Shown: in pieces, positions 11,707 to 23,579 of the stretch
Layout: each line of letters begins with the position of its first letter
How positions within the stretch are numbered: position 1 is the stretch's first letter
NCBI GenBank assembly: GCA_030247855.1
Contig: JAPDRN010000010.1
Location: 310,001 to 374,000 of the forward strand
Direction: 5' to 3'
Origin: Knufia peltigerae
Lineage: Eukaryota; Ascomycota; Eurotiomycetes; Chaetothyriales; Trichomeriaceae
Length of the DNA stretch: 64,000 bases
The notes under the pieces: model-generated
Database searches by the model: none
The model's input: the letters and a program-made list of their open reading frames with translations, nothing else
Told to the model about the DNA's origin: nothing
Program-made: the position numbers and the translations under genes

Positions 11707-14700
11707 TTACGCTCGACCAGCCTGAGCTCGCTCGATCTCCTTGAGAATGAGATCACGAGCAGATATCACCCCATCCTCCTTGCCAACAATGGTTATGGCT
11801 TCGCCTTCTTCCCCCTTGCCCGTGTTATGCTTGGGCACCTGAATGTCGCAGCCGGACTGGTTTCGAATCGAGTTGATTGTGGAGCCACCCCGTCCGATGA
11901 TGTGACGATGCAGACGTGGATCAGGCAAAATCAGATATCCAGTAAACTGAGGCTCTTTGGCCTTTTCAAGCGATGACTGGATCTTTTGCTTCGCCTTTTC
12001 CACGACGTCCTGCGCATCAGGTTTCTGGCTGATGAGGACCCAAGGAATCTCCCCATCATCTCCGTCCAGGGCAGTCTGGTTAGAAACAATATCCCAGCTG
12101 TGAGAAGTTTCACCGGGCTGATCAGTGATCAGAGGCATATCACCATTGGTTGTCCGCGCTCGGGAGCCGCGGCTAGGCTTTGGAGGCGGCTTGTGACCAT
12201 TGTGCTCTACTCTGACACCATCCCTACTCAGTTCGCGGAATATGTCTCCATTCTTGGAGACAACGTGATGTAGACTTCGAGGAACCATTATCGTCTCCGC
12301 AGGAGCTTTCATGGTCTTCTTCTCGATGTGCTCCTTAGCGTTAGCCACATTTTCGGGTCGTCCAGTAATTTTCACGCCAGTCTGTCCGGTGCCCTGCCGA
12401 GGCACATTAAGAGTGACCCTGAACTGGTCTTCAATCTGCTTGCGAATGCTGCCGTTAGGTCCAATCAGATCCCGATGTTGGGTGACTGGCACATCCAACG
12501 TCTCTGTGACCTGGTTTTCCCTCTCATTCACAAACTCTTCAATGGCAGCAACGATCTTGTCAACGACATCCGCCGTACCAGTGATGGTAAGTTCATTTGA
12601 TACGTCGCCTTTTCGAGGGAAGCGGACGTGCTCAGAGCTGCGCTGCTTGCTGCCCGATTTGGCGACAAGATCCTGAATATGAGAACCTGCAAAACTTTAA
12701 CCACTGCCAGTATAACTTCTGTCATAAAAAACTTACCTCCAGCACCAATTAAGGCGCTGTGATGCTTTCTATCCACGTCCATGGTACGCGTAACAATGTC
12801 ATCAAAGGCCTTGGCTCGCTTCTGCAACTCCTGCCTAGCTTTCTCAACTTGTTGTTTGGAGCCTTTGATCTGGATGGTTACACGATCAGAGCTGGAGCTG
12901 GCAGCTTTTGGAACGTCGATGTGAGCACCAGTATCAGCTCGTAACCTGTCCATTTCCATGCCTCCTCTGCCAATAAGGGATGCAACCTGACCCTGCGCGA
13001 CAGACACCGACGCGGTATGCGAGTTATCGACCATGTACTGGTGGAGACTCAGCAATTCATCTCGCACCTTCTCGGCCTTTGCACGGGGTCCACGAATCTT
13101 GATTTCATCGAGAGGCTGGCCTTTAGAACCACCGACTTGACTGGAATCGTCCGCAACAGAAGCGTCGTCACTTATTCTTGATTGCTTGGGGAAGTCGATC
13201 CTCACAGCATTATCGACTTTGCTCTGAATCTTCTGCAAATTTTCACCATTCCTGCCAACAAGCAAACCATGGTACTTTGGATCAATCTTGATGGTGAAGT
13301 TGACCTCATCTTCCCATTGCTTGGCTAGTCGCAGAATTTCAGCCTTGCATGCCTCGGCCTTTTTCTGAGGGCCTTGAATGGTGACCTTGCCGTTCTCTCG
13401 AGTATCAATCTCGACGTCGTGCTTCTCGCGCAACGCCTTGATATTCGCACCCTGTTTTCCAATCAAGTTTTTGTTGAACTGGGTAGGGAAAGCAAACGTA
13501 GTCGTGTAGCCACGTTCCTTCTCATCCTCCTCGGCTTCTCTGAGGAACTCCTCGATCTTCTGGCGGAGCTGCGCGATGTCTGCCTCACTCGGTCCTCTCA
13601 AGAACACTCGTTCAGGTGAGCCACGAGAGGCAGGAGCAGATTGTCTTTGACCGGCTTTAGCTCGGCCAAAGTCAACCTGAACCGGGAACGCATTCGGCGC
13701 TGATGGTTTTGGTTCATTATTGACGAATCTTCTGACCTTGTCATGAAACTTCTTGGGCACGTGAATATCTTGTGTGGATATTCCCCCGCTGGGAATATTG
13801 CTGAGTAGCATTGCTTGTGCCTCTTGTAGAGCCTTTTCAAAGTTCGAAATGTCGGCCTTTGATGGTTTATTGCGGGGAATTGAGAATGGGCCATCCTGCT
13901 CTGGACCTTCGTACACGAGAACAACCGGGTCAGATCCATCATCGGGAACGATCAAATGGACTCCAAGGTTTTGTCTCAGATCAGATGCATGCATCTGGCT
14001 GAGGTGAGGATGGAAGAATGGATCCACTTCAACCAGCTGTATTCGTGGAGTGGGATAAGCTTGGGTAATCTTGGAGAGCTCGTTTCGAGCAGAGAGGGCC
14101 TTCTGGGGATCATTGCTAATGACCGTCCAGCTGGGAGAGGCATTGGAGCTCCGAGGAAAGACAATCTCTGCTCCATGAGACTTTTGAAACTCCCTCTCGA
14201 TGGCCTTTTCTTGCAGATACTGAGCCAAGGCTCTGGAATGACGTTCAGGGCCATGAGGTGCATCATTAAAATGTTTATGCATATCAACGGCACGATTGTG
14301 CTTTCTGGACATGAGCTCCTCAGCTAGATTGCGACCAGCATCCAGCTTGTCCTTAGGCCCAATGATGTGGATGTCTTCCGTCTCATGCTCAGGTGGAGGG
14401 AGAATGACTGCACAGCCAGTCTCTTCTAAGAACTTCAGAGGGTCCATACCACGGTCTCCAACAATGTATGGATGCAAGATTTGCTCGGCGGCGAGCTCCT
14501 CAAGCAGAAGTTCCTTCTGGAGCTCCTCGGCCAGCTGTTCGAGAATAGCACGTGCCTCGAGCACAGCAGCTTGTTCACCGGAGACGACAATGGGGCTGTC
14601 TCCGTGCGGCACAAAGGCAGGGGCTTGACCCGAGTCGGCAGGTCGAGCCGGAGGTTGTTGTTTCCATGTAGTATACTGAGGGACGTTTATCTGGAGGCCA

Positions 14701-15746
14701 CGTTCTTGCTCCATTTGTCGCAAACGAGCAGCATGCTGACCAGCAATAAAGGGGTAGAACTCCGGCGGAATTCCACGAACAGGCAAGTCCACCTTCGGCT
14801 GGAGAGCTTTGACCTGCTTTGTGATGTACTCGTAGACCTGGCGGACTTGCGCAGCATTTCCCCGAATCTCCACAACATCAGTCTTGATATCTTCCGGGTT
14901 TGTGGTAGGTCTGGTGTCTCGTTCGATGTGGATCCGGACGCTGAACTGCTGCTCGAGCTTCCTGATGTTGGCTCCTGCTTTGCCAATGATCTGGGCCGAC
15001 ACAGACGAGGGAATTTCAAGCTTGACTTGCTTCTCTAGGGTCAATTCCTTGGAGACATGCATCAGAGCCTCAGTGACTGCGCGCTGATTTGGACCCTCGG
15101 CAGTGAACTCCGTCCTCGTTGCGAAATTGGTCTGGCGGGGAATAACGACAACATTGTACTTTCTGTTGACATCATCAAGCACCTTCTTCACCGACTTGTT
15201 CTTGTTCAGATCAGTGTTGTCTATTTCGAATGCATCTCGATACCGTCCCGGCATCAGAACACCACCTCGGCCGCCAGCAGGCGCACTCACGGGGGTGCTA
15301 ACACCTGGTGTTCGCGTGGGAGTAGGACCACCGGAAGAGGGAGGTCGAGAGCCAAGTGCAGTAGAGCCGTTGACAGGAGGGGCCTTCATGGAAGGATTTG
15401 CAACCCAAACTCGTGGCGGAGGAGCTGTCGTCTTGGAGGTAGATCCAAGAGATGGGAATGCCTCCTCAGACTGGGTATCGAGGACGGTGGGTTTCTGAGG
15501 AGGTGCCTCAGTGGCTTTCTGCTTGCCCTTGTCTATACCATTTGTAGTTGGAACATCGGCCTGGTTCTTTTCTTCAATATGCACATGTGGTGGAGGCGGA
15601 TGCAGAACATCGTCTTCATCAGGGACTTCTTCGACAGTCACATGGTGAGTCTCAGCAGCCTCGTGCTTTTCTTGCATAAGTTGAGCTTGGGTCTTGGTGG
15701 TGCTGGGACCAGCCTCGACTGGAGCATCAGCAGTGACAGAAGCCAT
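11707..15746 (-). CDS. scp160: Multi-KH-domain RNA-binding protein, Scp160/vigilin-like
   Basis: Exons 15746-12737 and 12686-11707; 1329 aa. Vigilins bind many mRNAs through tandem KH domains and associate with polysomes and the ER. At least eight KH loops of GxxG type can be read: IIGKAGANI, LIGKQGANI, LVGRNGENL, LIGRGGMEM, LIGAGGSHI, LIGPNGSIR, VVSKNGDIF and IIGRGGSTI. Others are degenerate, also typical of the family. The only intron (50 bp) splits a GxxG loop, and splicing restores GAGGSHI. The N-terminus is a low-complexity Pro/Ser/Thr segment. Length matches filamentous fungal Scp160. Confidence 0.94.
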
Positions 15747-16305
15747 CGTCGTGGTGGCTTCGCAGAGGAAGCCTCGAGTAACCGGTGGAGTTTGAACCGA
15801 GAGCAGGGACGATGACCGTGGGCGGAGGAAGGTTTAGTGAGCGAGAAACATGCAGTTTCTAGCAGGTCGATGAGGAGAAGGATCAAAGTGTAGGAATATA
15901 GATAGATATCAGCTGTGGCCGAAAAGTCACAGCACTGAAGGGCTTAGCAATAAGTAAAGGAGGATGAGAGGTGGTAAGTTGAAGGGAGATCCAACTGCGT
16001 ACGGAATAGTTGTGCCAGTGTCTTCTTTATTTGTGGAGAGACCTGGTGAATCTCCCAACGGCCCTGAAACTTGGGGGGACCAGGATATCACGTGAGTGGG
16101 TCTTTCATGCCTAGGGCACATCTGCGGTGCCGTGCGAATCTTCCAACGATTTCTAGACTAATTCAGATGTCATGATGTGCAAACTGTATCAAACCAATCT
16201 CATTGTTATTTGGCTCGCTGATGGTCACCATACACGCTCCTGGATTATCCCTCATGGACCATCACTTCCATCCCTCGTGGCAATGCCTAGGCAGGGGTGT
16301 CACTC
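15747..16305. promoter_or_regulatory. scp160 promoter region
   Basis: About 560 bp between the scp160 start and the end of the neighbouring P450, both minus strand. A CACGTG site at 16089-16094 lies about 340 bp upstream of the scp160 start. Nothing else is recognised. Confidence 0.45.
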
Positions 16306-18098
16306 TTACCTCGCTTGCTTAAGGAATCCCACTTTGACACCGTTCGCCGGCGTCAAAATGATGTCCGTGTGCATGGATCGGTCATTGCCATAGTCTACCA
16401 ATTGCTCAAACTCCTGCAAAATCCTGACGATCGTATATCCCATCTCGACCATGGCGAACTGTTGTCCAATACAAATTCTGGGTCCACCGTTGAAAGGGAT
16501 GAAATTCCAAGCCTTGGGCGTCCATGTTGCCCATCTGTCTGGCACCCACTCAAGAGGATCGTATGGAAATTCTGGTGACAGCGGCGGATACAGATCCCTC
16601 CGACGCTGCATTTGAAGCGTACTGTAGCCCACTGGTGTACCCTTGAGACAGCCAACCGGGCCCTTACCATCGGGACCTCCCCCACGTGGCAACGAAGTAT
16701 CGATCAGCGACGCCCGGACGTTGAATGGGACGACTGGGTACAATCGCAGTGTCTCGTTGATTGTGTAATTGAGGTATTTCATATCCTTGATATTCTGGTA
16801 TGATGGTGGCTGCCCTCCTTCACCCAAGACCTCGTTGATTTCTGCTCGCAACTTCTTGACAACGCGAGGGTTTTTAGACAGCTCTAAGAAAAGCCAGGAC
16901 AAAGTACTGGCAGTGGTGTCTCGCCCAGCAAGAAGCAGAGCAAACAGCTGGTCACGCATGACCTTGGGATCTCGTGTGAATCGTGCAAGAGCCTGAATGA
17001 AGTTGTCGGACTTTGACAATTTCGACTCCAACTCATCGGGAGACATGGCTAATGCGTCTGTGATAAAGGGTTCGATAAAGTTTTCGACAATCTTGATACC
17101 ATCGTAGAATGACTTCTTCGATTGGAAGTATTTAAATGGCCTATTCTCAAATTAGAACGGGAATGGCGTTGTAAAGAAATACTCACCCAAGGCGACCCTC
17201 CATGCTTTGCACCCTCTGTACCTCATCAAAGGCAGCCGCAAAAGTTGACTGCTCTGAGTCCAGACTGCCTACGCTGTGCCCAAACAAGAAATGTGTCGAC
17301 GCATCGAGGCTGAAGCGGAAGAATAGTTTGTGCAACACGACCATTTTGCCGTCCCCAGGTCCGATCAGTGCGATGAGCTTGCGGACATGACTCTCGATAA
17401 GGTCCAAGTCGGCCACTTTCTCGCGGATGAACATTGGCCTCAGCAATTGTCGCGAGTTGTGCCAGAGCTGTCCATCCGTAGTGAATATGCTGTCACCTAG
17501 GAAATCCTTCCACTCATCATGAAATTGTTGTCCTAAGCTATATTAGGCCTGAAGGAAGAGGATGGAGCTCTAAAATCATACTAACCTTTCCCAAAGTCTT
17601 GAAACTGAGTGGTGAGAAGGGCTTTGATATTCTCTGGGTCGGCCGTGAAGATTACTCTGGCATTTTCTAGTATATGAAGCTCGCTTGTATCTGCACAGAG
17701 TCAAAACCAGCGCCGGACGAGTCAGGAATGAAAATAATGTCGAGCAGGAAGAGATAACTGCTTAGGGGAACCCTACATGTGCCTGTTCCGTTGCTATCAG
17801 TGCCAGTATGTTCATACATCCAGTCGAAAAAATCCACTGTTCGGTTATTGCGACTGGCGCGTGTGGACCAGAATGGAAAATCAAGACCTATTTTGTTCAG
17901 TCTCCTATATCCCGGTATTCAGAAGTACTCACTGTAGAAGACTCGTGTTTTAATCCTAGGAGATTCCCCTCCTAGTTTCTGGATTCCCTTCGCGGACACA
18001 TACCTCCTAATTTGTACGGATGCGATATAGATGGCTACGAGGACTGCGGCGACATATTTCCACGACAAATATTGCAGCGCCATTTCCAGATGCGACAT
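16306..18098 (-). CDS. Cytochrome P450, CYP52-like (alkane/fatty-acid hydroxylase type)
   Basis: Exons 18098-17933, 17887-17777, 17690-17586, 17532-17187 and 17140-16306; 520 aa with phase kept at every junction. The N-terminus has one membrane anchor (WKYVAAVLVAIYIASV). The I-helix is LLLAGRDTTASTLSW, the K-helix is ETLR, and the heme loop FNGGPRICIGQQF carries the iron-ligand Cys466. DPENIKALL and PFNVRASLIDTSLPRGGG resemble CYP52-type enzymes that hydroxylate terminal carbons of alkanes and fatty acids. The substrate is inferred from family only. It sits among housekeeping genes with no obvious metabolic partners. Confidence 0.9.
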
Positions 18099-18562
18099 CC
18101 GATCGCAGGGGGAAATGATCTTTGATAATATAATGTGATAGGATTCAGATGCTCTTTGGTCAGCCGAGGCGAGGTGACGTTCTTAAATCATTGTTTAATT
18201 GAATGCTGCCTTCGCGAGCCACAATCTGGCCGAGGCCCAAACAGGCAAAATCCACGAGCGCACGGAATGCCGTCAATCCCAGAGTTTCCTTTCTGTTTAC
18301 CAACTCCAATAATGGAGGAGTTAATTGTCTTCGTATTGTGCATATAGTTATACGCGGTGGAGGAGCTGCCGTGCAACTGGAGCGAGTGGAGCGTGCGAAG
18401 CCACTAAAATTCAACGACGTCGCAAGGATGGTACGAATCCGGTATACAATCACATCAAGTCAAGTCCGTCTCGATCACAACACCACCAGAGACCACTTCA
18501 CGCATACCCAATGCACGCGCATCTCATCTTCACACATTCAGTAAATAATAGAAAGTCTATAA
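18099..18562. other. Intergenic region, P450 promoter side
   Basis: About 460 bp between the P450 start and the 3' end of the hexosaminidase gene, both minus strand. Several overlapping short frames occur on both strands but none has motifs. Confidence 0.55.
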
Positions 18563-20501
18563 CTACAAGTTACAGCGGCCTCGGTTCATCAGACACCAGG
18601 TCATTGCAACTGGTGTCATATTGATCCCTAGGTCGATGATTCCGCGTTCTCGCCATTCCCCCAGCCTCCGGGTGGCATCTTCCATCAATTCGTCTTGCCT
18701 TGTCCCACTCCATAACACTTCTGCAGCAGAAGCTACTCTTGGCCACAACTTGCTGTCCAAGTCGAATGAGTCGGTCTGCTCACTCCACATGAGGACCTCT
18801 CCGCCCTCGACGCCGGCGATGAGGTCGGCGCTTATGTTTGCAAGAGGGTCGTACGTATACATCTGGCGCCAATTATGATAGGGAGCGCAATAGTCGAGAT
18901 AGGGGCTTGTAAGTTTGCTTGGCCGTCCGCCAGTTGTGTTGACTGGCACACCAGGGGGTGACTTGCCAGTCGGATAAGGATCTAGAAATCCACCGAATCC
19001 GCCTACGTTAAGTTAGAAAGAATCACCATTTCCTAAGATTCGCGCACTTACAATCGAGATACCAATGCTTAAAATCACCGAAGATGACACGATGGCCTTT
19101 CTTCAATACTTCTTCGATGCGGCTGCTGTCCCTCCATACCTGCACTAATGCTCCGTCCGACGTACCGTTGACCAGCGGAAGGGTCAGGTTCCAGTCCAGT
19201 ATCATTTCCTCCCAAACAATGGGTTGCAATCCATGTTTAGTAGATAGGACTATTGCATGGTCAATAAAGCGTTGCAGCAAGGGTTGTAGAACGCTAGGGT
19301 CATCGCTGCGAACTGTGTCGTCCAAGAGGTATGCTGGAATGTTGACTTCATCACCGCCAATATGATAGAACGAAGTGTAGGGCCGCGTCCGAGGCAGAAG
19401 ATCTGTCAGCACATCCTCCAAGAAATCATGGACCGCTGACAAGTTCAGCTTCAGCTGCCCACTGAGAGGTTCTGCAGCAAACGTAGACCAGTCGAGTTCA
19501 TTGAATGCCGCTATAAGAGCTGGGAAGGCGTGTGCGACTGATGCCGTATGTCCCGGCATGTCAATTTCGACAAAGACAGAGATGCCCTTGGATGCGCCGT
19601 AAAGCTGAATATCTCTCAAATCCTCGGCCGTCCAGACCAGATCAGGTCGGTAGGCTCCCTTACGAGCAAGTTCGGGCAGAGAAGGGATTTCAAGAGGCCA
19701 GCTCTGTGAATCTGTTGCATGCACATGCAAACGACTCATTTTCGTCGCAGCCATCGCCTTGATGGTCCGTATCAGGTCCTGTGGCTTGAATGGGTTCCGG
19801 GCTACGTCAATGCTCAGCCCGCGATGCCGCCATCTGGGGCGATCTGCAATTTGTAAAGGTACGTAAGGTGTGTAGACGCCAGACGTGCTCGAATGTGCGT
19901 AGAATAGCTGACTGAATGTCTGGAGGCCTCGGAGACTGCCAAGAGTGGAATTTGATCTCAATATGGCTGTTTCATTGGTCATGACCAGTTCATAAGACTC
20001 ATCTCCGTCAAAAAATGTATCCGGGTTGAACGTGCTTTTAGCGGGACAACTGGATAGCTGTATTTGCAGAGCTGAGAGCTCATGACGTGGGGCATCAGGA
20101 AGTGGCTCGAAGAGTTCATTGCGTTCATGCAATTTCCACGGTACGAACTTCGAGTTTTGCATCGAGTTCATTGCCTCGAATGCCGCCTTGTGTAGAATAT
20201 AATTCTCGGAGAAATTATTGTTGCCTCCATGCCAACCTTCGATGTCTGATAGTGTCTGAAAAAGGCCCCAGGAAGCTTGAGGAGGACGGAACACATTGTC
20301 CATGAAGCTCACAAGAGACTGGATTAGCCGCTGGAGTCCACGAGTTCGGAGGGTAAAGGACTTCTCATCGCAACGAAGTGTGACCTCGGGAGCATGTCCA
20401 AGCCAAAGTACTTGAGTTCCCACAGACCACTCGACAGGCTGTGGCCATATAGCGGTCACGGACCATAGAACAATGAAGAAGATAGACACGTGGATATGCA
20501 T
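18563..20501 (-). CDS. Secreted beta-N-acetylhexosaminidase (GH20)
   Basis: Exons 20501-19052 and 19002-18563; 629 aa. GH20 enzymes remove terminal GlcNAc or GalNAc from chitin oligomers and glycans by substrate-assisted catalysis. A signal peptide (HVSIFFIVLWSVTAIWPQP) opens the protein. The catalytic Asp384-Glu385 pair is in HIGGDEV. Other conserved parts are RGLSIDVARN, HVHATDSQSWPLEIPS, EIDMPGHT and the late GGEVLMWSEQTD. Several NxS/T sequons fit secretion. The 49-bp intron splits a cysteine codon, restoring HWYLDCGFGGF. The start at 20501 is the first ATG in frame and directly begins the signal peptide. Confidence 0.95.
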
Positions 20502-21191
20502 TGTGCGCTGATATCGCAACAATTTAGGTGCCAAAAAGCACAACAATCAGTACTAGTTGCTGTGCCTTCACTTACATCAGACGACGGTATTGTCGGTAAG
20601 TTCCGCTCGTTAAATGACCGCGTACCATCCCATGAGAAAGTTATGATGTCTTCCGATGCATTAGAAGATAGGTCTGTCACTCAGACTAGAGGTAAGTTGC
20701 TTTGTACGGAGTGAGTCCAGCACAAGAGGGTGAGATGACAAAGACGCGAGCGCAATCGATAAGAGCCAATCACAGATGAGCAACTGGTCGGACGGAGACA
20801 CTCGATGAAAACAATCGAAGACGCCAGCCCAATGACATGATTTCTGACTAATCTGTCTTGGCGGCAAATATCGCCGCTTTTTCCAGAGTTTCGCAGCGAT
20901 CGATACAGATACTGCCTCGTCTCTCGCGCGAATGTTCACATTATTACCAGACAATTTCCCACTTCCAAACCATCAGAATTGAATAAGGGTGCGCGTTTAG
21001 CACAAAGTCTTCAATACAACATCGCCTCGAATAAGACCCCTGAGACTCGACATTGTCACATCCTCGACCTTTTTTCATTGTCTCCGCAAACAACATTGAC
21101 AGCGCGACTCTCTCCCTCGCCCTGCTCATCAAAGGCGAATCACGTATTGTCGTCCCTACGACCCTCTCCATCACTCTTCACATTCACCACA
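20502..21191. promoter_or_regulatory. Divergent promoter region, hexosaminidase and nab2
   Basis: About 690 bp between two divergent start codons. The nab2 side is rich in CT-type pyrimidine runs typical of fungal leaders. No other feature is seen. Confidence 0.45.
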
Positions 21192-22835
21192 ATGTCATCG
21201 ATCGCTCTAGAGACGCCGTTGGCCGAAGCGCTGAGTAGCGCAGTACACTCGAAGATTGTTGACGAAGGATGGACACAGGAAGACGATACGTCACTGGCAG
21301 AGTATATCGTGTTAATGCTCGCAAATGGCAAGACGCAAGATCAGATCGCCTCTGAGCTTGCGGGCGAATTATTACAGGACGCAAAAGGCACCACCGAATT
21401 TGCGCAGTGGTTATTCGACCAGGTCAACGCGCTCTCTAACGGTGCTTCTGGCTCAGTTCCAACAGAGACTTCACAATCCTCGGAGCAAATAGCTGAGCCT
21501 GCAACGACAGGTTCATCTGCGGAAAATGGAGCGTCTGCAATTCCTGCCGCATATGATCAAGACATGGCCGACAACGCCCCAGAAAATGCGTAAGTTCTCC
21601 ATTCCAGTTTCCTGGTTGAAACATCTCTGACTTTCTCTTTCAGACCTCGCGGGCCTAAAGGCCTCCATGGCGGCCGGCCAGCTGGCAGAGGTGGACGTGG
21701 CGGCCCTGGTAATAAGGGTGGCGATTCAGTGCTGCATCGAACCCGAGGCAACGACCGGATCAATACACACTCGATGCGAGGGGCACCGAAGGGCCCTCGG
21801 AATATCCAAAACCGCGACCTTCGCCCGGGTATGCAGAAGGCTTTGAACGGAATGAATATGTCAGGTCAAGGCATGCAGAATCCAATGATGATGAATAATG
21901 GCCAACCAGGCCAGCCAATGATGCATATGACACCTCAACAACAAATGGAGTTTATGGCTATGATGGAACAGCAAACCCGTATGCTGGCTCAATTTACAGG
22001 CATGATGCCCGGTACGGGGTTTGGTCAAGGGATGAATCAACAAAATGGCCAGGGTCGTTCGCTTTTTGATAGAGTCGAATCGGGCCGTGGGAGGGGTGGT
22101 GCCCGCGGCAGAGGACGTGGCGGCCACCAAAATGGGCATATCAAGACCAGCAAGCCTGATGGTGATGTCAGCATGGAAGGTGATGCCCAAAGTGCCGCTG
22201 CTGATGGCTCAACAACAGAGGCCGAGTCACAAGCGGACGGAGAGAAAAAACCACAAGACCCATCAAACACCATGTGTCATTTCAACCTTCGCTGCACCAA
22301 CAAAGATTGCGCTTATGCTCATCAGTCGCCTGCCGCTCCAGAGTCCACGGTGGTTGACATGTCTGACATCTGCTCGTTCGGCGCGGCGTGTAAGAACTCG
22401 AAATGTGTGGCCAAACACCCATCACCCGCTCAGCGAGGAGCATTCCAGGCGCAGGAAACATGCAAATTCTTCCCAAATTGCACGAAGCCGAATTGTCCAT
22501 TCAAACATCCCACCATGCCTCTGTGCCGGTTCGGATCGAACTGCAAGACACCCAACTGCCAATTCACACATCTACAAGTACCCTGCCGATTCAACCCGTG
22601 CACGAATCTACGGTGTCCATATAAGCATGAACCCGGTCAACAGAAGGCCACCAGCTTGGCGGATTATAGCTGGACTCCAGACAAGCCGGGTCCATCAGAT
22701 GCCTCCAAGGAGCATGTGAGCGACAGGAAGTTCGTGGACGACCAAGCGGGAGAGGAGGAACTTGTTAGACCTGATGGAGGCGGCATTGAAGAGGCAAATG
22801 GCAACGGTGGTATGAGGGAGGAGGTGATCACTTAG
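21192..22835 (+). CDS. nab2: Nuclear poly(A)-RNA-binding zinc-finger protein, Nab2-like
   Basis: Exons 21192-21589 and 21644-22835; 529 aa. Nab2 binds poly(A), limits tail length and helps mRNA export. An N-terminal PWI-like helical domain (about residues 8-75) is followed by an RGG region (GRGGRGG, GRGRGGARGRGRGG) around a Gln/Met-rich stretch. Five tandem CCCH fingers then follow: CHFNLRCTNKDCAYAH, CSFGAACKNSKCVAKH, CKFFPNCTKPNCPFKH, CRFGSNCKTPNCQFTH and CRFNPCTNLRCPYKH. This architecture is diagnostic. Yeast Nab2 has seven fingers, and I can read five here. The one intron lies between the N-terminal domain and the RGG region. Confidence 0.93.
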
Positions 22836-23579
22836 GGAGGATTCCCCAGCCCATGGTTGGACCATTTGGTTGACCGGAGTTTAATCAACTGATGAATTGT
22901 TCATCAGGAAAGCTGTACAGTATGGCAGGGTTGTTATAACCCATCTTAGGAGCTGTGCTCATATACTGAGACACGGCCTGTTCATGTAATGGACTGTCCA
23001 TGATATCGGACAGGGTATTGAATGCAAACATGATGTGCTTGGTTCTTGCACGAGAAGTATTTTTCCGTGAAGTAATTCCATGTGTCTTTTTCCTTTGATT
23101 CTCCCTGAGATTCGCCCACGGTACTCGGTATGTTGTAACTCTCTTTGCCATTCGTTGCCATAAAAATCCTTACCTCACAAGCCATGTTGTTTGTCTTCTT
23201 CTGGGTCGGGTCGCATGTCAGTCTCTTGCCATATTGCCACTGATGAAGAGCCGACAGGGTGAGTGATTCAAAAAGCAAATTCCGTCAGTTGTGGATACTT
23301 CGCAAACTCCTGCCGAATCTTCAAATGCAACTTGGAACTACGGAGTAACATCTATCCATCCCCCGTATGCACTTAAACGACTTCGCTTTACGTCTGAGAA
23401 GACTTCAGACGGGATGACTCATACAGTGTCTACGACTTCAGCGATGCTTTTACAAAAGGTCGACTACAATTTTCGGACACGCTCAACACCGCAGAGTAAT
23501 TGAAGTCAAGAATCACAGAGCGACCCGTCGTGAAGAATTGTACTGGGATACTGGTCGCCGGGCAGCAGTTTACTTCAAC
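22836..23579. other. Intergenic region, nab2 to decarboxylase
   Basis: About 740 bp. It contains the nab2 3' flank and the decarboxylase promoter. Minus-strand frames at 22885-23278 have no recognised domain and no splice support. Confidence 0.5.

Noticed and set aside
22885..23278. Minus-strand frames as a small gene
   Set aside because: No motif, no splice partner and no recognised family; they lie in the nab2/decarboxylase intergenic region.
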